Of a stretch of DNA of 18,453 nt, positions 6,730 through 12,929 are shown in pieces. The stretch is from Deltaproteobacteria bacterium (GTDB lineage Bacteria > Myxococcota > UBA727 > JABDBI01): contig JAESQZ010000199.1 of assembly GCA_016764955.1 (NCBI GenBank), forward strand, positions 1 to 18,453. The letters are read 5' to 3'. Position 1 is the stretch's first letter, and each line of letters opens with the position of its first letter. Under the pieces are notes generated by a model. That model was given only the letters and a program-made list of their open reading frames with translations, made no database searches and was not told the DNA's origin. The translations under genes and the position numbers were made by a program.

Positions 6730-6963
6730 ATGACAATAAAAGGCATCAGCGCAAGACATCAACAACGAAATGCCAATACTGCGCATCACGCACAACGAGA
6801 ACGGCAGCAAGAACGGCAAGATTATTTTGAAAGAGGCAATCTTTTTGTCAAGATTATGTCATGGCTATGCTGTTGTGGTTGTACAAGCGATGTTGCAGAG
6901 CCAGCTAGACGCCCTACTCAAGCGACTTCAAATAGTGGATCGCGCGCTCAGGGTAATCGGTAA
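6730..6963 (+). CDS. Possible small Cys-rich protein (doubtful)
   Basis: A 77-codon ATG frame occupies the otherwise empty gap between the apyrase and the convergent phosphodiesterase gene, overlapping the end of the latter by 50 nt. The N-terminal half is Gln/Arg/His-rich and hydrophilic (HAQRERQQERQDYFERGN), then FVKIMSWLCCCGCTS gives a short hydrophobic, cysteine-dense patch, and the tail is polar. A Cys cluster next to a hydrophobic residue run is reminiscent of lipidation sites on membrane-targeted proteins, but that is speculation. There is no clear ribosome binding site. It may be a chance frame. Confidence 0.3.
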   Translation: MTIKGISARHQQRNANTAHHAQRERQQERQDYFERGNLFVKIMSWLCCCGCTSDVAEPARRPTQATSNSGSRAQGNR

Positions 6964-7720
6964 TAATACCGTCAACGCCCATTTTGGAAAGTTTGAGCCA
7001 CTCTTGCTCTGAATTAGCGGTCCAAGGGATGACTTCAAAGCCATTTTGATGCATCTGTTTAACAAGCTCAGCGTTGAGCAGCTTGTAATCAGGTGAGATA
7101 ATATTAGCTTGGATTTTTTGTCCTAGTTGGATCATGTCGATATTTGGGTCGTCGATTAAAAGTGAAATTCTCAAAGAGGGTTCGAGTAATTTGGATTCGA
7201 CGAGTGTGTCAGGAATAAACGACTGCAAGACAATTCGATCTAAAAAGCCGCTTTCTTGAAAAACCTTTATAACCAGCTGCGAGAATAATTTGGCATCGAC
7301 TGTGTATTCTGGGTGTTCAGAAAAAATCTTGGTTTCGATGTTGAATTTAATTTTCTTGGCATTTGGGTGATTTGAATTTCGAACCAATTCAAAGACTTCT
7401 TGTAGGATTGGAACAGAGCCGCAATTATATTGCTTAAGCTCCTCGAATGTTAAGTTATGAATCAAAATATCTTGAATATGAGGATCATGTGAGACGACGA
7501 GAACGAGGTCTTTGGTAACGGCGAGATCCATTTCGAGATAATCTGCACCTGTTTCAATGGCTGATTGAAAGGCAGGCAAAGTATTTTCAGGGTGTAAACT
7601 TCGATTTCCGCGATGAGCATGTATCTCTATTTTCGCCAAAATCCCCATACCAAAGCATACAATGAAAATCCAGGTGAAAGCAGCTGTTGGGGGCATCTTA
7701 AGTAATATACAAGCCCTCAT
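6914..7720 (-). CDS. Secreted glycerophosphodiester phosphodiesterase
   Basis: It cleaves glycerophosphodiesters (deacylated phospholipids) to glycerol-3-phosphate and an alcohol. The GDPD TIM-barrel signatures are in order: HAHRG (residues 34-38), PENT (44-47), the metal-binding E-D of YLEMDLA (63-65), SHDP (77-80), FNIETK in the middle and DGIITDYP near the C-terminus. A hydrophobic N-terminus (about residues 10-28) is a signal peptide, pointing to a periplasmic or exported enzyme of the GlpQ/UgpQ type. The 268-residue length is standard for a single-domain member. ATG 7720 and ATG 7696 are both possible starts; neither has a strong ribosome binding site. It is convergent with the apyrase gene and divergent from the dioxygenase gene. 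Confidence 0.92.
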   Translation of the reverse strand: MRACILLKMPPTAAFTWIFIVCFGMGILAKIEIHAHRGNRSLHPENTLPAFQSAIETGADYLEMDLAVTKDLVLVVSHDPHIQDILIHNLTFEELKQYNCGSVPILQEVFELVRNSNHPNAKKIKFNIETKIFSEHPEYTVDAKLFSQLVIKVFQESGFLDRIVLQSFIPDTLVESKLLEPSLRISLLIDDPNIDMIQLGQKIQANIISPDYKLLNAELVKQMHQNGFEVIPWTANSEQEWLKLSKMGVDGIITDYPERAIHYLKSLE

Positions 7721-7724
7721 CTGA

Positions 7725-7744
7725 TTTTGGCTTAAACGCCAAAA
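7725..7744. promoter_or_regulatory. Inverted repeat in divergent intergenic region
   Basis: TTTTGGC and GCCAAAA form a perfect 7-bp inverted repeat around TTAAAC, just upstream of the phosphodiesterase start and about 130 bp upstream of the dioxygenase. It could be an operator or a transcribed hairpin in the 5' leader. A 15-bp tandem duplication containing TATGCCCATTTAC follows at 7807-7836. Confidence 0.35.
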
Positions 7745-7871
7745 CTTACCAGTGTCCAGACGGAAGCAGACGTAGAGCTTATGTTCATGGAGAGGCTGAT
7801 GGTAGCTATGCCCATTTACACTATGCCCATTTACCTGCTACTAGTTAGCTTGCTTATGCTATAAGGCCGGG

Positions 7872-8369
7872 ATGTCTGACTGTCTAAAGTCTTTGATATC
7901 CCGCCTTGAAGCTCTGGGTGCCAAAGCCAGTTCTCAGCATTTAGCTCAAATACTAGAGGCTGAAGCATCTAGTTACGAAGTCATTAAGAAGCGCTGCGAG
8001 TTTTCAGAGTCTAGATACACTAGGAAGCGCATTGCTATTGGCGAGTTCTACGAGTTGTTGTTGATAGGCTGGTTGCCAGGCCAGGCTTCAACCATTCATG
8101 ACCATTTGGATTCTAGCTGTGCATTTAGAGTGTTGAGTGGGGTTGCTACTGAAAAGCTTTATTCTCTGGATACGGTGGATCCAGAAGGTATTTGGTGGGC
8201 GAAGTTCCAGTCAGAGCGTGATTATCAACCGGGTGATATTTGTCAGACGGCAAGTTCGGATGATATTCACCGGGTTTCAAATGATCACAGCAATGAGCCT
8301 TTAGTGACTTTGCATATCTACTCGCCGCCGATCAAAATGAGGGTTTACCAAGAACGCAAGGCGGTCTAG
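7872..8369 (+). CDS. Cysteine dioxygenase (cupin, type I)
   Basis: It oxidises L-cysteine to cysteine sulfinate with an Fe(II) site in a cupin barrel. The residues line up closely with mammalian enzymes: YTR (49-51) corresponds to Tyr58-Arg60, which contact substrate; H76 and H78 of TIHDH are the first two iron ligands; H133 of DIHRVSN is the third; C83, five residues after H78, and Y150 of LHIYSPP are the pair that forms the thioether crosslink. The H-to-Y distance (17) equals that of the rat enzyme. Retention of the Cys is notable, because many bacterial homologues have Gly there. It is 165 residues, slightly shorter than animal enzymes. It starts at ATG 7872 and ends 9 nt before the decarboxylase gene, suggesting co-transcription. 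Reaction assignment is good; physiological role is unknown. Confidence 0.92.
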   Translation: MSDCLKSLISRLEALGAKASSQHLAQILEAEASSYEVIKKRCEFSESRYTRKRIAIGEFYELLLIGWLPGQASTIHDHLDSSCAFRVLSGVATEKLYSLDTVDPEGIWWAKFQSERDYQPGDICQTASSDDIHRVSNDHSNEPLVTLHIYSPPIKMRVYQERKAV

Positions 8370-8378
8370 CATCTGGCT

Positions 8379-9172
8379 GTGTTAAGAATCTTATATCTTT
8401 TGCGAAAAAATTGGATGTCTCGCCAAATAGGGCGACTGGCATCGTTGCGTATACCAATATGGATGCGTGAGCGATTTTATAAAGCTTTCGGTCGTTTTTT
8501 TGGCGTCGACTTTTCCGAGTTTGATACGCCGTTAAAAAACTTTGAGCGCCTGCAAGATTTCTTTATTCGTGAGCTCAAACCAGGCGCGAGACCAATCGCT
8601 GAATCAGCATTGGTATCGCCTTGTGACGGCGTTTTTGGCCAGTGTGGCCAAGTAAACGATGGGCACTTGCTTCAAATCAAGGGCAAGTCTTATTCATTAA
8701 GTGATTTGTTGGGAGAAGATGCGCCTGATTGGCACGATGCGCATTATGCGACGATTTATTTATCACCTAAAGATTATCATCGCTTTCATGCCCCTTGTGA
8801 CGGGCGAGTCATCAAAGCCAAGCATATCCCTGGCTATTTATGGCCGGTTAACTCTTGGGCAGTCAAAAATATTAATCAGCTTTTTTGCGTTAATGAGCGT
8901 TTAATTTGCTGGCTTGACGAGAAAGCTATCTTAGTTGCCGTTGAGCAACTATGGTTGGCAAAGTCAAAGTGCGTTTTGATCATCACCTAACCACGAACAA
9001 TAAATTGACTGAGCCAGTGGTGAAAATTTATGGCGATAAAGCCCAGCTCTTTAAGAAAGGCGAAGAGCTAGGGCACTTCGAATTTGGTTCGACGATTGTC
9101 ATGCTGACAAAAGAGCCTTTAAAGGTCACCGTTGGTGCTGCTGTTAGACTCGGAGAAGCGATTAATTCCTAA
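8379..9172 (+). pseudogene. psd: Phosphatidylserine decarboxylase with a one-base frameshift
   Basis: The enzyme makes phosphatidylethanolamine from phosphatidylserine at the inner membrane. The first frame (GTG 8379 to about 8942) shows the family landmarks FIRELKPGARPI, SPCDGV, YLSPKDYHRFHAP, PVNSWAVKNI and NERLICWL. At residue about 188, where GATMVG is expected, the reading frame slips: GTTGAGCAACTATGG would read correctly as GTTGGAGCAACTATGG. The other frame then continues VGKVKVRF to FGST (9083-9094), the self-cleavage motif whose Ser becomes the pyruvoyl group, and ends at TAA 9170-9172. One missing G in a short G run explains it. If real, the alpha subunit is lost and the gene is inactive; if a sequencing or assembly error, it is a normal 264-residue Psd. 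The 3' end overlaps the convergent gene by 54 nt. Confidence 0.88.
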
Positions 9173-10078
9173 GACGTTCCAAAAGTGTTTGAAATATTTA
9201 ACTTTTTCAGGGTTGTCTTTTTGTGCTGATAGCCAGAAATCAAGTTTGTCACAGGTTTCTTTATCCAAAAGCTTATCAAGGTTGTAGGACATAGCGGTTT
9301 GGATGACGTCTTTATCTGAGTAAATAAAGGACTCACCTGTTGGCAAGAATTGCGCCCATGGAGCTGCTGGGAAGGTGTTGTTTTGGTCAGTATAACCTGG
9401 ATAAAGCTTCAAAAAATCTTCAGATAATTTGGTAATTACTGGAACGTTTTGTGATGCAGCGGTGCACCATGGCCTCATTGAACAACTGCCTATATTGATT
9501 TTGATTTCATCTAGTCTGTCTTTAATTTTTGCCTGGGCAGCAAGCCCTTTAAAATAATCAATTCGAGAAGCAATTATAGTTTGATTTCCTGTAATTAGTG
9601 CACTTTTGACTTTTTCCTCTAAATCTCGACAATCTCTATTTGGTTTAGTTAATTTGACCCATCGTGAAAAGAATGGGCTTAAATCATCTGAAGTCTGTGA
9701 GGCTAACTCTTTAAAAGGCAGAATAATCAGAACTAATTTTGCTGCAGTCTGACTCACAATTGAAATACAAGGCTGGTCTTTGAGTTCTTTAGCGACATGA
9801 CTGAAAAGAGCACTTGCCAACGCGGTTGCTGTTAAAAGTAATACTCTTCCTGATTCGAAATAAACATACTCAGCAATACCTCCCAAAAAACAACCGGCAA
9901 TAATCCCAGCGCCAGTGTAACCAGCCCAAAGAATGGCGCGGCTCGGAGGCTGAGAACCCCCTCTTGGAGACAGTGAGCCTGCAAGATTATCTGCACTGCC
10001 TGCGCTGCCCGCGGCTGTGGTATACATCGCGCTAACAGGTGCTGCTAGTAAGAAGATGGCTAAGAAGCCAATCTTCAT
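9119..10078 (-). CDS. Exported/membrane protein of unknown function, coupled to murF
   Basis: No family is recognised. The 319-residue product has a clear signal peptide (MKIGFLAIFLLAAPVSA), then a Gly/Ser/Pro-rich stretch to about residue 47. Hydrophobic segments follow near 48-74 (AILWAGYTGAGIIAGCFLGG), 78-96 and 106-124. A soluble, Lys/Asp-rich C-terminal half of about 190 residues contains several cysteines (DCRD, GSCSMRPWC, ETCDK), suggesting disulfides outside the cytoplasm. Its ATG overlaps the murF stop as ATGA, so it is the last gene of the division and wall operon and probably translationally coupled. mraY normally follows murF, so this gene occupies an unusual place. Its 3' end overlaps the end of psd on the opposite strand. 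Confidence 0.82.
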   Translation of the reverse strand: MKIGFLAIFLLAAPVSAMYTTAAGSAGSADNLAGSLSPRGGSQPPSRAILWAGYTGAGIIAGCFLGGIAEYVYFESGRVLLLTATALASALFSHVAKELKDQPCISIVSQTAAKLVLIILPFKELASQTSDDLSPFFSRWVKLTKPNRDCRDLEEKVKSALITGNQTIIASRIDYFKGLAAQAKIKDRLDEIKINIGSCSMRPWCTAASQNVPVITKLSEDFLKLYPGYTDQNNTFPAAPWAQFLPTGESFIYSDKDVIQTAMSYNLDKLLDKETCDKLDFWLSAQKDNPEKVKYFKHFWNVLGINRFSESNSSTNGDL

Positions 10079-11379
10079 GTCTGCTGTTCCCCAATATCTA
10101 TCACGTGATTTACCACTTCTTCCATTTTCATAAAACGTGATCCTTTCACTAAGATTGCATCGCTAGCTTCAAGTTGCTTGGAAACTAATGGCGCAAGTGC
10201 TTTGGAGTCAGTTGCCCAAACAAATTTTTCTGGAGAAAGGCCTGCTTCAAAAGCGCCTTCGCCATAGTCTTTAGCATGAGCACCGCAAGCAAAAAGCCAA
10301 TCGACGCCCGTTTGTACGCAGGCAGCGCCGATGGCATGGTGTCTGGCTTGTGCTGAATCACCAAGTTCGCCCATGTCGCCCAGCACAGCAATGTGCCGTG
10401 GGTTATCAAAAGAAGCCAAGACTTTCAAAGCAGCCTCCATCGAGTCGGGGTTGGCGTTGTAAGTGTCATCAATTACAATAGCGCCGTTATTAAGCTCGTG
10501 AACATGTAGGCGGCCTCGATCTGGCGTGACGTTTTCGAGGCCCAGAGCAGCCGTTTGAAAGTCACAGCCAAGTGCGACGGCAATTCCTAAAGCTGCGGCA
10601 GCGTTTTGAATGTTATGGTGTCCTAGTAATTGAAGTTCTGGGGAAACACGTTTGTGCTGATATTTAAGCGCAGGTTTATCATAATCTATGATTTTGATGT
10701 CAGCCCACTCAGCAGCACCAAAGCCCATTTTTCGGGCAGTTAATTTTTTATCTGACTCGCGAACACAACGAGGATCATCAATATTCACAATGCCAACGCC
10801 CTCTGGTTGAAGTGCTTCAAATAGTTCAGCCTTAGCTTTTGCAACACCTTCGGGGCCGCCTAAATTGCCTGAGTGAGCGGAACCGATATTCGTGATAAGG
10901 CCGATATGAGGCTCAACAATTTTGCATAAGCGTTTGATTTCGCCAAAAGTACTCATGCCCATTTCGAAAACAGCTACTTTGTGTTCTGGTCTGACTCTTA
11001 AAGCTGTTAGCGGAACGCCTAGGTGATTATTAAAACTAGCATGGCTTGTGAGAACAACGTTGTCTCCCAGGCAAGCTTTCAAGGCAGCCTCTGTGAGTTG
11101 CCGGGTTGTTGTTTTGCCAGTAGAGCCAGTAATCGCAACGCGCTTGGCTGGCATTTGCATGAGGTGCTCGTGAGCCAAGTCTTGAAGAGCTTTTAGAGTG
11201 TCTGGAACTCGAATTAAATTAGCTTCTTGGCCTTCGTAATCTTGAGCGACAATGGCGCTTGAGGCTTCTTTGGCAAAAGCTTCTGTTACAAAATCATGGC
11301 CATCTCGTGTTTCGCCCTTAATAGCGACGAAAATATCACCGGGTTTGATGGTTCTTGTGTCGATTGAGTAAGTTTTCAT
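10075..11379 (-). CDS. murF: UDP-MurNAc-tripeptide--D-Ala-D-Ala ligase MurF
   Basis: It adds D-Ala-D-Ala to UDP-MurNAc-tripeptide, the last cytoplasmic step of the pentapeptide precursor, using ATP. Visible are the N-terminal DTRTIKPGDIFVAIKG, the P-loop GSTGKTT, FNNHLGVPLTAL, EMGMSTFGEI, LITNIGSAHSGNLG, the IDDTYNANPDSM signature of MurF and the closing VKGSRFMKMEEVV. The only possible starts are TTG 11385 and ATG 11379, since an in-frame TAG lies just upstream; I chose the ATG. This leaves the N-terminal domain about 25 residues shorter than in E. coli, beginning directly at the DTR strand. The gene overlaps murE by 44 nt, so coupling is likely, and it ends in an ATGA overlap with the next gene. 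Confidence 0.95.
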   Translation of the reverse strand: MKTYSIDTRTIKPGDIFVAIKGETRDGHDFVTEAFAKEASSAIVAQDYEGQEANLIRVPDTLKALQDLAHEHLMQMPAKRVAITGSTGKTTTRQLTEAALKACLGDNVVLTSHASFNNHLGVPLTALRVRPEHKVAVFEMGMSTFGEIKRLCKIVEPHIGLITNIGSAHSGNLGGPEGVAKAKAELFEALQPEGVGIVNIDDPRCVRESDKKLTARKMGFGAAEWADIKIIDYDKPALKYQHKRVSPELQLLGHHNIQNAAAALGIAVALGCDFQTAALGLENVTPDRGRLHVHELNNGAIVIDDTYNANPDSMEAALKVLASFDNPRHIAVLGDMGELGDSAQARHHAIGAACVQTGVDWLFACGAHAKDYGEGAFEAGLSPEKFVWATDSKALAPLVSKQLEASDAILVKGSRFMKMEEVVNHVIDIGEQQT

Positions 11380-12838
11380 AGGCAATTTCTACATCACTGA
11401 AAGGCAAAAGCCTTTCTTGGATTTGTTGAGTTGTTTCATGGCCTTTGCCTGAAATCAATACTGTGTCTTCAGGCTTAGCCAAGCTAATCGCTTCTTCGAT
11501 GGCTTTTTTGCGATCATGAATCACGGTTGTACCAGATGGTAGCTGCATATCGGCTATAATTTGATCCGGATCTTCGTATCGAGGATTATCTTGAGTCACA
11601 AATACTTTATCAGCATTTTTTAAAGCCACTTGTGCCATGAGTGGGCGCTTTTGGCGATCTCGATCGCCTCCGCAGCCGAAGACCAATATCAAGCGGCCTG
11701 TGCTTAGTTCACGCATGGTTTTTAAAAGACTTTCAAGTGCATCTGGCGTATGAGCAAAATCTACAAAGACTGCAGGCTTTAAATTTGCGACGCGTTGAAG
11801 TCTGCCAGCGGGCAATCTAGCATTCTCAAGTCCGCGGGCTATGTCATCAAGCGAGATATTTGTAGCGTGTGCAAGACCTGCAGCACAAAGCAAATTATCG
11901 ATATTAAAACGCCCCAAAATCGGTGCTCGAATCGAAACAGTTTGATTAATAATTCGCAAATCAAGCGCAGTGCCATCGAGGCTTTCTTGAATATTGGAGG
12001 CTTGGATATCGGCCTTAGGTGAGTAGCCCCATTGAAGCACCCTGTCATGCTGGCGAAGGCCAGCATCTAGTCCCATAAAGCTAGACCCTGGCCTACGCCA
12101 GGGTGACACCGGGTTTTGGCCTGCGCCGGGGTGACTAAAAATTTCTGGCACAACAGCAACCCCATCTTCGGGCAACAATTCCAAAAACAAACGCATCTTA
12201 GCCGCGCTATAATCAGCCATGTTGCCATGAAAATCCAAATGATCCTGGCTTAAGTTTGTAAAGCCTGCTGCAGCAAAATGCATGCCGTCAACTCGATGAG
12301 TTGCTAGCGCGTGAGACGAGACTTCCATGGCAATGTGCTCAAAACCTTCTTTTGCAAAACTTGCTATCAGAGCACTTAAGTCTTCAGCTTCTGGGGTCGT
12401 AAATCCAAAAGCTTTTGGCTGTGTAACAGATCCTGCGCCGAGCGTGCCTAATACGCCGGCTTTTTTTTGAGCAGCTTCAGCGATGCTAGCAAGCAAATAG
12501 GTGACGGTTGTTTTGCCATTGGTGCCTGTCACGCCACAAAGTTTGAGTTTTTCAGATGGATTGCCTGCTGCTTGTTCAGCTAGAACAGCCGCTGCGATGC
12601 GTGAATTACTAGCTTGCCAGACAGGTATATCTATTGGCATGTTTAGGGGGGTCTCGACGATAAGTCCAGAACAGCTGTTTTGAATTGCTTGAGAAATAAA
12701 GCTGTGGCCATCTTGAGATTGTTTGGTGGCCCCTTTGGCAGCGACGAATATCATCCCTGGTTTCACTTTGCGTGAGTCCAGTGTGATAGAGCCTGTTGGT
12801 TGGGCTTTGGCCAGAGTGTTGAGAGGCTTAAGCTGCAT
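11336..12838 (-). CDS. murE: UDP-MurNAc-L-Ala-D-Glu--2,6-diaminopimelate ligase MurE
   Basis: It adds the third amino acid of the peptidoglycan stem. Motifs in order: LDSRKVKPGMIFVAAKG (about 20-36), the P-loop GTNGKTT (105-111), TTPEAEDL, MEVSSHAL, NLSQDHLDFHG (195-205), GRFNIDNLLCA, DFAHTPDALE, VFGCGGDRD-KRPLM, DNPRYEDP and SGKGHE. DNPR indicates meso-diaminopimelate as substrate. The length of 500 residues is normal. Residues about 235-265 do not look like MurE: the usual NADD-containing segment of the central domain is replaced by peptide encoded by three palindromic repeats (12044-12134). The start is ATG 12838, 91 nt after ftsI. The 3' end overlaps murF by 44 nt. Confidence 0.96.
   Translation of the reverse strand: MQLKPLNTLAKAQPTGSITLDSRKVKPGMIFVAAKGATKQSQDGHSFISQAIQNSCSGLIVETPLNMPIDIPVWQASNSRIAAAVLAEQAAGNPSEKLKLCGVTGTNGKTTVTYLLASIAEAAQKKAGVLGTLGAGSVTQPKAFGFTTPEAEDLSALIASFAKEGFEHIAMEVSSHALATHRVDGMHFAAAGFTNLSQDHLDFHGNMADYSAAKMRLFLELLPEDGVAVVPEIFSHPGAGQNPVSPWRRPGSSFMGLDAGLRQHDRVLQWGYSPKADIQASNIQESLDGTALDLRIINQTVSIRAPILGRFNIDNLLCAAGLAHATNISLDDIARGLENARLPAGRLQRVANLKPAVFVDFAHTPDALESLLKTMRELSTGRLILVFGCGGDRDRQKRPLMAQVALKNADKVFVTQDNPRYEDPDQIIADMQLPSGTTVIHDRKKAIEEAISLAKPEDTVLISGKGHETTQQIQERLLPFSDVEIAYENLLNRHKNHQTR
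12044..12134. repeat. Cluster of three palindromic repeats inside murE
   Basis: Unit a (12044-12072) pairs ATGCTGGC with GCCAGCAT; unit b (12081-12106) pairs CCCTGGC with GCCAGGG; unit c (about 12104-12134) has GTGACACCGGG and CGCCGGGGTGAC arms and is imperfect. The GTCA/TGAC and CTAG edges are those of the dispersed palindromes elsewhere in the window. The cluster is about 91 bp, contributes about 31 codons without stops and keeps the murE frame. Confidence 0.8.
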
Positions 12839-12857
12839 ATGAAGTCATCATACTGTG

Positions 12858-12886
12858 ACTGGATCCCGGGTCAAGCCCGGGATGAC
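12858..12886. repeat. 29-bp palindromic repeat between ftsI and murE (copy 1)
   Basis: It pairs ATCCCGGG with CCCGGGAT around TCAAG, with ACTGG and GAC edges. It is the reverse complement of the copy at 15567-15595 and of the one split by the small element at 16863-17211. Confidence 0.9.
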
Positions 12887-12893
12887 AATAGGT

Positions 12894-12922
12894 GTCACCC
12901 CGGCCTCCGAGCCGGGGTCCAG
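12894..12922. repeat. Palindromic repeat between ftsI and murE (copy 2, variant)
   Basis: GTCACCCCGGC and GCCGGGG form the stem, with GTCCAG at the end. It belongs to the same family with different stem sequence but matching edges, in opposite orientation to copy 1 seven bases away. The pair could fold as back-to-back hairpins in the mRNA between ftsI and murE. Confidence 0.85.
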
Positions 12923-12929
12923 CAAAATT

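Noticed and set aside
7702..7848. Open frame in the divergent gap reading DFGLNAKTYQCPDGSRR and then SYAHLHYAHLPAT
   Set aside because: It looks somewhat protein-like and includes the 15-bp tandem repeat, but has no start codon and begins right after a stop inside the opposite gene. At most it is the tail of a lost gene.
11795..12066. Overlapping open frames on both strands inside murE
   Set aside because: They are shadows of murE with no independent support.
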